This document shows positions 16,721 to 25,760 of a stretch of DNA of 64,000 bases, piece after piece. The notes under the pieces were generated by a model. It was given only the letters and a program-made list of their open reading frames with translations. It had not been told where the DNA came from and did not search any database. Within the stretch, counting starts at the first letter, position 1, and the number at the start of each line of letters is the position of its first letter. The stretch lies in the NCBI GenBank assembly GCA_024123915.1, contig CP099650.1, forward strand, positions 1,302,001 through 1,366,000, in the 5' to 3' direction. Both the position numbers and the translations under genes were made by a program. The stretch comes from Oxalobacteraceae bacterium OTU3CAMAD1. Lineage in GTDB: Bacteria > Pseudomonadota > Gammaproteobacteria > Burkholderiales > Burkholderiaceae_D.

Positions 16721-17386
16721 TTAAATCGCCGCGAGGTTGGCGCGCATGGCGTCGATCACCGCCTTGTAGTCCGGCTGGCCGAAGATGGCCGAGCCTGCCA
16801 CGAAGGTGTCGGCGCCGGCAGCCGCCGCCGCCGCGATGTTGTCGATCTTGATGCCGCCATCGACTTCCAGCATGATGTCGCGGCCCGAATCGTCGATCAG
16901 GCGGCGCGCTTCGGCGATCTTCTTGAGCGCCTGCGGAATGAAGGACTGGCCGCCGAAGCCGGGGTTGACCGACATGATGAGGATCATGTCGATCTTGTCC
17001 ATGACGTGTTCCAGATAGCTCAGCGGGGTGGCGGGGTTGAACACCAGGCCGGCCTTGCAGCCGTGGTCGCGGATCAGTTGCAGCGAGCGGTCGATGTGAT
17101 CGGACGCTTCCGGGTGGAAGGTGATGATGTTGGCGCCGGCCTTTGCGAAGTCGGGAATGATGCGGTCGACCGGTTTGACCATCAGGTGCACGTCGATCGG
17201 CACGTCCACGTGCGGGCGGATCGCCTGGCACACCAGCGGGCCGATGGTCAGGTTCGGAACATAATGGTTGTCCATCACGTCAAAGTGGATGATGTCGGCG
17301 CCGGCGGCGACAACGTTGCGTACCTCTTCACCCAGACGGGCGAAGTCGGCGGACAAGATGCTGGGAGCGATACGGAAATTGGGCAT
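16721..17386 (-). CDS. rpe: Ribulose-phosphate 3-epimerase
   Basis: A 221-residue TIM-barrel metal enzyme interconverting ribulose 5-phosphate and xylulose 5-phosphate. [16 protein letters not shown] at the start, [16 protein letters not shown] with a metal-ligand His and catalytic Asp, [13 protein letters not shown] and EVDGGI with the second catalytic Asp are all intact. First gene of the minus-strand rpe-gph-trp operon; about 175 bases separate it from the divergent apaG. Confidence 0.95.
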   Translation of the reverse strand: MPNFRIAPSILSADFARLGEEVRNVVAAGADIIHFDVMDNHYVPNLTIGPLVCQAIRPHVDVPIDVHLMVKPVDRIIPDFAKAGANIITFHPEASDHIDRSLQLIRDHGCKAGLVFNPATPLSYLEHVMDKIDMILIMSVNPGFGGQSFIPQALKKIAEARRLIDDSGRDIMLEVDGGIKIDNIAAAAAAGADTFVAGSAIFGQPDYKAVIDAMRANLAAI

Positions 17387-17560
17387 GACGTGAGGCCTGC
17401 AATAAAAAGATGCGCTATTTTACGCTGCCCGGCCCGGCCGCGCCCGTTTTCAGCCTCGCTCTGCTTGCATGCAGTGCCGATTTGCGGTGCAATGGGGGCC
17501 TGACGATATACAATCGCAGTGATCTTTTACGACCCCACGCCTCAGCCTTAAGGAATTTCG

Positions 17561-17935
17561 ATGGCAACTTATGAATTTACTGTGTCGGTCAGAACCCAGT
17601 ACCTGCCGGATCAATCCGATCCGGAACGCACCAACTTCGTGTTCACCTATTCGATCACGATCAAGAACACCGGCACCGTGGCCGCGCAACTGATTTCGCG
17701 CCACTGGGTCATCACCGACGCCAACAACCACATCGAAGAGGTGCGCGGACTGGGCGTGGTCGGCCATCAGCCGTTGCTGCAGCCGGGCGAGCATTTCGAG
17801 TACACGAGCGGCACCGCGCTGCAAACCCAGCAGGGTTCGATGGTCGGCGAATATTTCTGCGTGGCCGAGGACGGCCATCAATTCGAGGCCAAGATCCCCG
17901 AGTTCGTGCTGTCGCTGCCGCGCACGCTCCACTGA
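17561..17935 (+). CDS. apaG: ApaG protein
   Basis: A 124-residue single-domain beta-sandwich protein of full family length, with the usual YSITIKNTG, RHWVITDA, GVVGHQP and GSMVGEY segments. ApaG is linked to Co2+/Mg2+ tolerance and is related to the ApaG domain of F-box proteins; its biochemical role is unsettled. AAGGAATT precedes the ATG. The region 17387-17560 between rpe and apaG holds both leaders; a TATACAAT sequence near 17508 may be part of its promoter. Confidence 0.92.
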   Translation: MATYEFTVSVRTQYLPDQSDPERTNFVFTYSITIKNTGTVAAQLISRHWVITDANNHIEEVRGLGVVGHQPLLQPGEHFEYTSGTALQTQQGSMVGEYFCVAEDGHQFEAKIPEFVLSLPRTLH

Positions 17936-17968
17936 GCCGCCGGGTTTTCGGCCGCGCCGCATCTTTCC

Positions 17969-18100
17969 CTACTTTGGATCGCCATCCTGTTCAGGCGGGG
18001 GCAACTTCTTGGTTTTGCCTTTGCCCTGGTACATCGTCCACCAGACGATGAATACCAGCAGGAAAAACGCCACGCATGCTTCCAATATCACTACCCACAT
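17969..18100 (-). CDS. 43-residue single-pass membrane protein
   Basis: ATG at 18100 has AAGGA six bases upstream, and the frame gives MWVVILEACVAFF...FIVWWTMY followed by a basic-proline tail (GKGKTKKLPPPEQ). One transmembrane helix at residues about 3-23 with a cytoplasmic positive tail is predicted. I do not recognise a family; the look is similar to small PP0621- or DUF-type membrane peptides. Its start codon is only 10 bases from the start of the divergent mltA, and its ribosome site fills that gap, so the two leaders overlap. Confidence 0.55.
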   Translation of the reverse strand: MWVVILEACVAFFLLVFIVWWTMYQGKGKTKKLPPPEQDGDPK

Positions 18101-18110
18101 AGCTATCCTT

Positions 18111-19334
18111 ATGTCATTTACACGTCGTAGTCTACTCGTTCCGCTGTCCGTCGTCGCGCTTTCGCTGGCCGCCTGCACCACCACGCCGATCCCGCCGGAA
18201 AAACCGGCCGGACAGCCGACGCCGCCCGCCGTGCCCGCCGTTCCTCCGGCGCCGGCCACACCTCCGGCTCCCGCCACGCCGCCCGCCCCGGCGGCGCTGC
18301 GGATGGTGCCGACCACTTTCGCGGCGCTGCCCGGCTGGGACCGCGACGACGTGCGCGCCGCCTGGCCGGCCTTCATGTCCTCGTGCACGGTGCTGATCAA
18401 GCAGCCGCAGTGGAAGGAATCGTGCTCGATCGCGCGCAGTGTCAACGCCGCCGACGACAAGGCCATCCGCACCTTCTTCGAGGCCTTCATGGTGCCGAAC
18501 CAGGTGATCGCGCCGGACGGCGCCACCGACGGGCTGGTCACCGGCTATTACGAGCCGCTGCTGCGCGGCGCCCGCAAAAAGGGTGGGCCGTATCAAACCC
18601 CGCTGTTCAAGGTGCCGGACGACATGGTCACCGTCGATTTGGCCGGCGTCTATCCGGAGCTCAAGGGCATGCGCCTGCGCGGCAAGCTGGTCGGCAAGAA
18701 GGTGGTGCCGTACGCGACCCGCGCCGACATCGAGAAGGCCGACTTCACCGGCAAGGAGTTGATGTGGGTCGACGATCCGGTGGAATCGTTCTTCCTGCAG
18801 GTGCAGGGTTCGGGCCGCGTCCAGCTGACCGACACGCAGGAAACCGTGCGCGTGGCGTACGCCGATCAGAACGGTCATCCGTACAAATCGATCGGCAAGT
18901 ATCTGGTGGAGAAGGGCGAGTTGACGTTGGAACAGGCGTCGGCGCAGGGCATCAAGGCCTGGATCGCCGGCCATCCGACCCGCATGCAGGAACTATTCAA
19001 TGTGAACCCGAGCTATGTGTTCTTCAAAGAAGAGAAGTTGCCGGACCCGAAAGTCGGTCCGAAAGGCGCGCAGGGCGTGCCGCTGACGCCGCAGCGTTCG
19101 GTGGCGATCGATGCGTCGCAGCTGCCGCTGGGCGCGCCGATGTTCCTGGCCACCACGATGCCGAACAGCGATATTCCGCTTCAACGCCTGGTGATGGCGC
19201 AGGACACTGGCGGCGCGATCCGTGGCGCGATCCGGGTCGATTACTTCTTTGGCTTCGGCACCGAGGCGGCGGAGAACGCCGGCCGCATGAAGCAGCGCGG
19301 CAACGTCTGGGTGTTGTTGCCCAAGCAGCCGTGA
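18111..19334 (+). CDS. mltA: Membrane-bound lytic murein transglycosylase A
   Basis: A 407-residue lipoprotein: basic N-terminus, hydrophobic stretch and lipobox LAAC with Cys22, then a Pro/Ala-rich linker (about 27-65) to reach across from the outer membrane. The MltA core includes GLVTGYYEPLL, FFLQVQGSG and the 3D domain MAQDTGGAIRGAIRVDYFFG, whose Asp is the expected catalytic residue. It cleaves peptidoglycan to 1,6-anhydro products. No Shine-Dalgarno is visible before ATG 18111; an upstream ATG (18048) would spoil the lipoprotein signal. Confidence 0.92.
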   Translation: MSFTRRSLLVPLSVVALSLAACTTTPIPPEKPAGQPTPPAVPAVPPAPATPPAPATPPAPAALRMVPTTFAALPGWDRDDVRAAWPAFMSSCTVLIKQPQWKESCSIARSVNAADDKAIRTFFEAFMVPNQVIAPDGATDGLVTGYYEPLLRGARKKGGPYQTPLFKVPDDMVTVDLAGVYPELKGMRLRGKLVGKKVVPYATRADIEKADFTGKELMWVDDPVESFFLQVQGSGRVQLTDTQETVRVAYADQNGHPYKSIGKYLVEKGELTLEQASAQGIKAWIAGHPTRMQELFNVNPSYVFFKEEKLPDPKVGPKGAQGVPLTPQRSVAIDASQLPLGAPMFLATTMPNSDIPLQRLVMAQDTGGAIRGAIRVDYFFGFGTEAAENAGRMKQRGNVWVLLPKQP

Positions 19335-19343
19335 GACCTTAGC

Positions 19344-19781
19344 TTACCTTAACACCAACACCGGCAAGGTCGTGTGCGCCAGCACCTTGTCGGTCTGGCT
19401 GCCCAGCAGCAGCTTGTTGATGCCCTTGTGCCCGTGCGACGCCATCATGATGAGGTCGCAGTCGAATTTTTTCGCCGCCTCGACGATCTCCTCGTACGGG
19501 GTGTGCGACACCGAAATCACCCCTTCGAACGGAATATCGGCCGCGCGCGCGGCAGCCGCCACCTTGTCGATGTAGCTGCGCGCCGCTTCCTGCATCTTGA
19601 CGGCGAACTGGCCCGAGTCGATCACGGCGCCGCCGTCGCCCATCGACGACAGGGGCAAAGGCTGGATCACGGTGATGCTGACGATCTTGGCGCGATTCAG
19701 TTTGGCGAACTCGACCGCAGTCGCGGTCGCCTTGTCCGACAGGTCCGAGCCGTCGGTCGGTAGCAGTATGGTTTTGAACAT
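19344..19781 (-). CDS. Universal stress protein
   Basis: A 145-residue UspA-fold protein starting MFKTILLPTDGSDLS and ending with the nucleotide-binding pattern MMASHGHKGINKLLLGSQTDKVLAHTTLPVLV, i.e. the G-2x-G-9x-G-(S/T) ATP-binding signature, so it is probably an ATP-binding Usp. It faces mltA tail to tail with 9 bases between the stops and is a single-gene unit. Confidence 0.9.
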   Translation of the reverse strand: MFKTILLPTDGSDLSDKATATAVEFAKLNRAKIVSITVIQPLPLSSMGDGGAVIDSGQFAVKMQEAARSYIDKVAAAARAADIPFEGVISVSHTPYEEIVEAAKKFDCDLIMMASHGHKGINKLLLGSQTDKVLAHTTLPVLVLR

Positions 19782-19873
19782 GGCGCACTCCCTATCAGGA
19801 TCGGTTGATACTGGAGTCAGCCTAATAGCTTGGCCGGATTTCCGGCGCACGGTAGGGCGCTTGGCAGGGCCGA

Positions 19874-21190
19874 TTACGAGGCGGCCACCGCCGGCTGTTC
19901 GGTCTCGCGCAGCGACGAGGAAACGGCCATGCAGGCGGTCAGCACGATAGCGCCCACCGCCACGCAGGCCAGGCCGGTGCGCACGCTGAAATGCTCGCCG
20001 ATATAGCCGGCCGTCAGCGCACCCAGCGGCGCCACCGCGATGGTCAGGAAGCGCATCGTCGACACCATGCGGCCGAGGTAGGCATCCGGCGTGACCTTCT
20101 GCCGGATGGCCATGTACGGCATGACAAACAGCATCACGCCGCAGTCGAGGAAGAACGACAAGGCCGCGCACGCCGCCGCGCTGGCGGCCGGATAGCCGAA
20201 CAGATTGGCCGGTATCATCGGCGTCATCGTAAAGGCGAACGCGGTCAGGCCGATGCCGATCAAAATGGTGCCGCTGGCGCCGTAGCGCTGGGTTAGCGGC
20301 TTGAGCAGCATCGAGCTGGCCAGCACCCCGAGGCCGCCGACCATCTGCGCCGCGCCCAGCATGCCGGCGCTCATGCCCAGGTCGCGCGTGGCGAACAGCA
20401 CGGCCAGCGCCGCGTAACCGTAAAACAGCATGTGCCAGGCGCCCACGCTCCAGGCCAGGGTGCGCAGCAGCGGCTGCTTCCAGATGAATTGCAGGCCGTC
20501 GCGGATGTCGCGCAGCGGGTGCTTGTCGGACGGCGCCGGTTTGGGATCGTTGGCTTTCAGGTTGCGCAGCAGCAGGATCGACATCACGAAACCCAGGGCG
20601 TTGAGCAGCACCGCATAGGGCGCGGTAAGCCATTGGATCAGCACCCCGGCCAGGCCCGGCGCCAGCAGGCGCGACGCGGAGTCGGTGGCGGCGAATTTCG
20701 ATTGCGCGTCCATCAGGCGCTCGCGGCCGATCAGGTTGGTCAGGAAAACCTGCTCGGCGCCGCCGCCGACGACGTTGCAGGCGCCGGTGGTGAAGGCGAC
20801 CGCGTACATCCATTCGACCGACAGCACGCCCATCCAGTAAGCGGCGGGGATGCTGAACAGGGCGATGGCCTGGATGGCTTTGCTGGCCAGCAGGATGGGC
20901 AGCTTGCGGTTGCGGTCCAGCACCACGCCGGCCGGCAGCGCGAACAGCGCGAACGGCATCGCCGCCGCCGCGCCCAGCATGCCCATTTGCGCCGGCGTGG
21001 CCTTGAGCAGCAACACCGCGCACAGGGGCACGGCCAGCGCGCCGATATAGCTGCCGAAGCCGTTGAGGATGGCGCTGAACCAGTAACGCAGAAAATCGCT
21101 GTTGCCCAGCAGAGGATCAGCGGCCAGCTTGTCGCGCAGCGGGCGGCGGAGTGAGGTAAAAATGGGAGGCTCGCCGAAGTAAGTTGCCAA
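19874..21190 (-). CDS. MFS transporter
   Basis: A 438-residue inner-membrane protein with about twelve hydrophobic helices, starting with a cytoplasmic stretch (RRPLRDKLAADPLLGNSDFLRYW). The loop LDRNRKLPILLASK between helices 2 and 3 and ATRDLGMSAGMLGAAQM fit the DHA3-like exporter group (enterobactin/multidrug exporters such as EntS). The substrate is unknown. The gene is divergent from the crotonase gene with about 70 bases between starts. Confidence 0.8.
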   Translation of the reverse strand: MATYFGEPPIFTSLRRPLRDKLAADPLLGNSDFLRYWFSAILNGFGSYIGALAVPLCAVLLLKATPAQMGMLGAAAAMPFALFALPAGVVLDRNRKLPILLASKAIQAIALFSIPAAYWMGVLSVEWMYAVAFTTGACNVVGGGAEQVFLTNLIGRERLMDAQSKFAATDSASRLLAPGLAGVLIQWLTAPYAVLLNALGFVMSILLLRNLKANDPKPAPSDKHPLRDIRDGLQFIWKQPLLRTLAWSVGAWHMLFYGYAALAVLFATRDLGMSAGMLGAAQMVGGLGVLASSMLLKPLTQRYGASGTILIGIGLTAFAFTMTPMIPANLFGYPAASAAACAALSFFLDCGVMLFVMPYMAIRQKVTPDAYLGRMVSTMRFLTIAVAPLGALTAGYIGEHFSVRTGLACVAVGAIVLTACMAVSSSLRETEQPAVAAS

Positions 21191-21262
21191 GCTTCAATAA
21201 TACCAGCGGCGGTGATAGGCGCTACAATCGACCCATAAAATTCCACCATGGAGGCAACAACC

Positions 21263-22039
21263 ATGCAATATGAAGACCTGATCGTTGAAGTACACGGCAA
21301 AGTCGCGCTGATCCGTCTGAACCGTCCGAAAGCGCTGAACGCGCTCAATGACCGCATGATGAACGAACTTGGCGAGGCCTTGTTCAAGTTTGACGCCGAT
21401 CCGGCGATCGGCTGCATCGTCCTGACGGGCAGCGAGAAAGCCTTCGCGGCAGGCGCCGACATCGCCGCCATGGTCGACTACACGTATGTGGATACGTATC
21501 GAGACAACTACATCGGCCGCAACTGGGAGCACATCCTGCGCGTGCGCAAACCGGTGGTGGGCGCCGTGGCCGGCTATGCGCTGGGCGGCGGCTGCGAGCT
21601 GGCGATGATGTGCGACTTCGTGATCGCCGCCGACACCGCCAAATTCGGCCAGCCGGAGATCAAGATCGGCGTCACCCCGGGCGCCGGCGCGTCGCAGCGC
21701 CTGCCGCGCGCGATCGGCAAAGCCAAGGCGATGGACATGCTGCTGACCGCCCGCACCATCGATGCGGTCGAGGCCGAGCGTATGGGCCTGGTGTCGCGCA
21801 TCGTCCCGGCAGACAAGCTGATCGAGGAAGTATTGGCTGCCGCGACCGTGATCGCCGCCATGCCGACCTCGGTGGCGATGATGGTCAAGGATGCCGTCAA
21901 CCGCGCCTATGAAGTTCCGCTGACCGAGGGCGTGGGCTACGAGCGGCGCCTGTTCCATGCCGCGTTCGGTACGCCTGCTCAAAAAGAAGGCATGAAGGCT
22001 TTCCTGGAAAAGCGGCCGCCCAACTTTGACGGCCTGTAA
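21263..22039 (+). CDS. Enoyl-CoA hydratase (crotonase family)
   Basis: A 258-residue crotonase: [11 protein letters not shown] forms the oxyanion loop, [15 protein letters not shown] has the first catalytic Glu and [15 protein letters not shown] the second. It hydrates 2-enoyl-CoA in fatty-acid or phenylacetate-type degradation. ATG at 21263 is chosen because GGAGG stands eight bases before it; an ATG five codons earlier overlaps that site. The response-regulator gene starts 20 bases after the stop, so the two may share transcripts despite unrelated roles. Confidence 0.9.
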   Translation: MQYEDLIVEVHGKVALIRLNRPKALNALNDRMMNELGEALFKFDADPAIGCIVLTGSEKAFAAGADIAAMVDYTYVDTYRDNYIGRNWEHILRVRKPVVGAVAGYALGGGCELAMMCDFVIAADTAKFGQPEIKIGVTPGAGASQRLPRAIGKAKAMDMLLTARTIDAVEAERMGLVSRIVPADKLIEEVLAAATVIAAMPTSVAMMVKDAVNRAYEVPLTEGVGYERRLFHAAFGTPAQKEGMKAFLEKRPPNFDGL

Positions 22040-22059
22040 GGCGGACTCGCTCGATTCCC

Positions 22060-22749
22060 ATGCGTATCCTGATTATTGAAGACAATCCCGACATCCTGGC
22101 CAATCTGTATGCGTTCCTGGAGGCGAAAGGGCATGTGCTCGATTCGGCGGCGAACGGCTACGCCGGGCTGGCACTGGCGGCGCAGCATGAGTACGACGTC
22201 ATCGTGCTGGACGTCATGCTGCCCGGCATGACGGGATTGGAACTGTGCCAGAAGCTGCGCAGCGAACTGCGCGACGCCACCCCGGTGCTGATGCTGACGG
22301 CGCGCGATACGCTGGAGGACAAGGTCGCCGGCTTCGACAGCGGCGCCGACGATTACCTGGTCAAGCCGTTTTCGCTGGTCGAGCTGGAGGTGCGCCTGAA
22401 CGCCCTGCTGCGGCGCGCCCGCGGCCAGACCACTGGCGCCGCCGTGCTCAGCGTTGGCGACTTGCGCTTCGATACCGAGAATTTCGAGGTCAAGCGCGCC
22501 GGCACCCCGCTGGCGCTGACCAGGACCGGCTACACCATTCTGAAATGCCTGATGACGCAAGCGCCCAGGCTGGTGCCGCGCGAGTTGCTGGAGCAGGAAG
22601 TGTGGGGCGAGGACCGTCCGGACAGCGACGCGTTGCGCACCCACATACATGCGCTGCGCCAAGCGCTCGACAAACCTTTTGAATTCGCCATGCTGCGCAC
22701 CGTCCCGGGCATCGGCTATAAACTGCTAGCCTCCGATGCCACCGTTTAA
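22060..22749 (+). CDS. OmpR-family response regulator, PmrA-like
   Basis: A 229-residue two-domain regulator. The receiver has the acidic pair at residues 8-9 (EDNP), phospho-acceptor Asp51 (IVLDVMLPGM) and the LVKPF lysine; residues about 135-225 are a winged helix (DLRFDTENFEV, LRTHIHALRQAL, GIGYKLL). Position before a histidine kinase and eptA, together with a PmrA-type direct repeat at the eptA promoter, suggests control of lipid A modification. The kinase gene begins inside the last 14 bases. Confidence 0.85.
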   Translation: MRILIIEDNPDILANLYAFLEAKGHVLDSAANGYAGLALAAQHEYDVIVLDVMLPGMTGLELCQKLRSELRDATPVLMLTARDTLEDKVAGFDSGADDYLVKPFSLVELEVRLNALLRRARGQTTGAAVLSVGDLRFDTENFEVKRAGTPLALTRTGYTILKCLMTQAPRLVPRELLEQEVWGEDRPDSDALRTHIHALRQALDKPFEFAMLRTVPGIGYKLLASDATV

Positions 22750-23962
22750 ATCCTTGCGCCGGCGTATCGTCGTCGCCTATCTGACCTTCGCCGCCGCCGG
22801 CATCCTGTTTTTCGCCGTCATCGCCGCCGTCGCCATCGAAGGCATCGAGGTCAAACTGGTGGACGAGCGGCTGCAGGAAGTGGCCGCTTGGGCGTCGCCG
22901 CGCCATGCCGGTGGCCTGCCGGTGGAAATGCCCGCCGGCCTGAGCTTCCATCACGACGCTGAAATCCCGCTCTCTTTGCGGGACTTGCCCGAAGGTGCGA
23001 CCGAGATCACGGTCGATGGCGTCGATTTGCATGTCTGGTCCGGTCGGGACGAGAACGGACGGTACGCGGTGGTCGATCACGCCAGCGCGTATGAAAAAAT
23101 CGAAGTGGTGGTGTACGGCATGTTCGCCATCGGCTTCATCGGCTTTTTGATTTGTTCGATGATGTTCGGCGCGTATATCGGCAACAGCATGGTCGCGCCG
23201 ATCATGGGCCTGGCGTCGGCGGTGCAGGCGCGCCGTCCGGACTTGCCGTTGCAGGACAGTCCCGACGAACTGGGCATCCTGGCGCGGGCTTTTTCGGCCC
23301 GTACCAAGGAGTTGACCGAAGTTCTGGACCGCGAACGCTTCTTCACGGGCGACGTCAGCCATGAATTGCGCACCCCGCTGACCGTCATCACCGGCGCGGC
23401 GGAAATCCTGATGACGCAGGCGCACGCCAGCCCTGCCATCCACGCCGCTTCCGAGCGCATCTACCGCGCCGCGCGCGATGCCTCCGACTCGGTCACAGTG
23501 CTGCTGCGGCTGGCCCGTTCGCCGGACATGCTGGAGATGACGTCGGTATCAGCTGCCGGACTGGCCAGCGAGGAGGCGTCGCGTTGCCAGACCTTGACGG
23601 CCGCTAAACCGTTGGAGGTGAAGTATGCCGGCGGTGAGGATTTCATGATCTACGCGCCGCGCGAACTGTTGATCGCCGCCATCGGCAACCTGGTGCGGAA
23701 TGCTTGTCTTTATACCATGCAAGGCGAGGTGGTCGTGCGCCTGGCCGGCCGTTCGCTGATCGTCGAGGATACCGGCCCCGGCTTGCCGGCGGCTGCCCGC
23801 GCGCGTCTGCTGAACGAGGCCATTCCGGCTGGCGCCAGCGGATCGTCGGGCACCGGCCTGGGTTTGGGACTGGTGCAGCGCATCTGCACATATCTTGGCG
23901 CCGATCTGGCCTACAGCGAGCGCCTCGGCGGTGGCAGCATGTTCGAAGTTCGATTTCCTTGA
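22736..23962 (+). CDS. Sensor histidine kinase, PmrB-like
   Basis: A 408-residue kinase with membrane helices at about 12-34 and 125-148 bounding a periplasmic domain of about 90 residues. The H-box is DVSHELRTPL with His209; the N-box reads GNLVRNACLY, and G-boxes are EDTGPGLP and GTGLGLGL. The periplasmic part is not acidic enough to call the ExxE iron motif of enteric PmrB, so the stimulus is open. Start overlaps the regulator gene by 14 bases, the usual sign of a coupled pair. Confidence 0.85.
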   Translation: MPPFKSLRRRIVVAYLTFAAAGILFFAVIAAVAIEGIEVKLVDERLQEVAAWASPRHAGGLPVEMPAGLSFHHDAEIPLSLRDLPEGATEITVDGVDLHVWSGRDENGRYAVVDHASAYEKIEVVVYGMFAIGFIGFLICSMMFGAYIGNSMVAPIMGLASAVQARRPDLPLQDSPDELGILARAFSARTKELTEVLDRERFFTGDVSHELRTPLTVITGAAEILMTQAHASPAIHAASERIYRAARDASDSVTVLLRLARSPDMLEMTSVSAAGLASEEASRCQTLTAAKPLEVKYAGGEDFMIYAPRELLIAAIGNLVRNACLYTMQGEVVVRLAGRSLIVEDTGPGLPAAARARLLNEAIPAGASGSSGTGLGLGLVQRICTYLGADLAYSERLGGGSMFEVRFP

Positions 23963-23966
23963 GGAA

Positions 23967-24017
23967 TTTAACGTAAACTTAACGCATCTTTGACGCGGAG
24001 TTGACCGACAGTTTAAT
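23967..24017 (+). promoter_or_regulatory. PmrA-like box and promoter of eptA
   Basis: Direct half-sites TTTAAC (23967-23972) and CTTAAC (23978-23983) are separated by five bases, matching the known PmrA layout CTTAAT-N5-CTTAAG. Six bases later comes TTGACG (23990-23995), 16 bases, then TTTAAT (24012-24017). An activator site just upstream of -35 is what a PmrA-type regulator needs. Confidence 0.65.
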
Positions 24018-24047
24018 AAGGTAGAGGCTAGAATTCAGGAGCCTCTG

Positions 24048-25760
24048 TTGAACGTACATCCGAACTTAACTCTTAGTCATCATCGCGCGCGCTTGCTGCC
24101 GCTCTTGCGCGTTAAGCCGTTCTGGCGGGCGCAGCACGTCCATGTCCAGCACCTGACGCTGGCGGCTGCTGCTTTCTTTGTACTTGTGTACAACTTTAGC
24201 TTTTGGCAAACGTTCTTTGTCGCCACTGGCGGGTTCCAGTTGGGCAATGTGCCGCTCTATCTCGCGTCGTTCACGCTGCTGGCGCTGGCGTTCAATGCCT
24301 TCCTGACCTTTTTCAGCTTTCGCTATGTGATCAAGCCGGTGTTGATCCTGCTGTTTTTCGTCACGGCCTTCAGCAGCTATTTCATGAATCGCTACGGCAT
24401 CGCCATCGACGCTTCGATGCTGCAGAACGTGATGGAAACAGATGTGCACGAAGCAACCGAATTGTTCAGCTGGAGCCTGGTGCTGACGATTTCGCTGCTC
24501 GGCGTATTGCCCTCGGTGCTGGTGTACCGCCTCAAACTGGCGTTTCCGCCGCTGCGCCGCGCGCTGTGGATCAATCCTGCCGTGATCGCCGTGTCCTTGC
24601 TGGTCGCCGGCATCCTGATGATGGGGTTCTTCAAGACCCTGGCGCCGGCCGTGCGCGAATATCGCCAGATGCGCTTCCTGCTGACGCCGACCAATGTGAT
24701 CCAGGCCGGCAACTCGTTCTTCAAGCATAAAATGGCGCGCGCGACGGTGATCGCGCCCCTGGGCAGCGACGCCATGAAGGGTACCCTTTGGGCGCAGCAA
24801 AAGCGCCGCACGGTGACCATCATGGTGGTTGGCGAAACCGCGCGCGCGATGAATTTCTCGCTCAATGGTTACAAGCGCGACACCAATCCGCTGCTGTCGC
24901 ATCAGGCCGGACTGCTCAACTTCAGCAATGTGCAATCGTGCGGCACGGCCACGGCGATTTCCGTCCCCTGCCTGTTTTCCGGCTTCGCCCGCGTCGATTA
25001 TTCGGAGGACAAGGCGAAGGCGCAGGAGGGCTTGCTTGACGTCCTCAGTCACGCGGGCTTGCAGGTGCTGTGGCGCGACAATAATTCGGGTTGCAAAGGC
25101 GTGTGCGACCGCGTGGCGTATGAGGACATGTCGAAGCCGAAGGACGGAGCTCCGTTCTGCAACAACGAGGAGTGCTTCGACGAGCGCATGTTGCAGGGTC
25201 TGCCGGAAATCATCCGCAACGCCAAGCAGGATCTGGTCATCGTGCTGCACCAGAAGGGCAGCCACGGGCCGGCGTACTGGAAGCGCTACCCGCCCGCGTT
25301 CCAGCGTTTCGGCCCGGTGTGCACCAGCAACGAGCTGGAGAAGTGCTCGCGCGAATCCATCGTGGCCGCCTACGACAACAGCATCGCTTATACCGACTAT
25401 TTCCTGAGCAAGACCATCGACCTGCTGCGCGCGGCCGGCGCCGCCGACAACGTCGATACCGCCTTCATGTACTTCTCCGACCACGGCGAATCGCTGGGCG
25501 AGAAGAATATGTATCTGCACGGCGCGCCGTATTTCATCTCGCCCAACGAGCAGCGCCATGTTCCCTTGATGGTGTGGCTGGACCAAGGCTACCGTGACCG
25601 TTTCAGCCTGGACCAGCGCTGCCTGGAGGCGCGGCGTGGCCAGGAGTTCTCCCACGATAACGTGTTCCATTCCTTCCTCGGCATGCTAAATATCAGCACG
25701 GCCGTCTACAACCCTCGACTTGATATTTTCCATGCTTGCACGCTCGCTAACCAGTCTTAA
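24048..25760 (+). CDS. eptA: Lipid A phosphoethanolamine transferase
   Basis: A 570-residue EptA/MCR-type enzyme. Five N-terminal membrane helices (within residues about 38-200) anchor a periplasmic alkaline-phosphatase-fold domain. VGETARAMNFSLNGY supplies a metal-binding Glu, Thr300 in SCGTATAISVPCLFS is the expected phosphoenzyme nucleophile, and YFSDHGESLGE with HVPLMVW gives further metal ligands. Periplasmic cysteines are numerous, as in the family. It adds phosphoethanolamine to lipid A, lowering negative charge and polymyxin binding. Start is TTG at 24048 behind AGGAG. This is the chromosomal type, not evidence of a mobile mcr gene. Confidence 0.9.
   Translation: MNVHPNLTLSHHRARLLPLLRVKPFWRAQHVHVQHLTLAAAAFFVLVYNFSFWQTFFVATGGFQLGNVPLYLASFTLLALAFNAFLTFFSFRYVIKPVLILLFFVTAFSSYFMNRYGIAIDASMLQNVMETDVHEATELFSWSLVLTISLLGVLPSVLVYRLKLAFPPLRRALWINPAVIAVSLLVAGILMMGFFKTLAPAVREYRQMRFLLTPTNVIQAGNSFFKHKMARATVIAPLGSDAMKGTLWAQQKRRTVTIMVVGETARAMNFSLNGYKRDTNPLLSHQAGLLNFSNVQSCGTATAISVPCLFSGFARVDYSEDKAKAQEGLLDVLSHAGLQVLWRDNNSGCKGVCDRVAYEDMSKPKDGAPFCNNEECFDERMLQGLPEIIRNAKQDLVIVLHQKGSHGPAYWKRYPPAFQRFGPVCTSNELEKCSRESIVAAYDNSIAYTDYFLSKTIDLLRAAGAADNVDTAFMYFSDHGESLGEKNMYLHGAPYFISPNEQRHVPLMVWLDQGYRDRFSLDQRCLEARRGQEFSHDNVFHSFLGMLNISTAVYNPRLDIFHACTLANQS

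Noticed and set aside
24066..25670. 534-codon minus-strand frame opposite eptA
   Set aside because: Shadow frame; eptA has catalytic motifs and a promoter.
24048..25760. Mobile colistin-resistance (mcr) gene
   Set aside because: No insertion sequence or plasmid signature is nearby, codon use matches the neighbours, and the two-component genes with a PmrA-type box indicate a chromosomal eptA.
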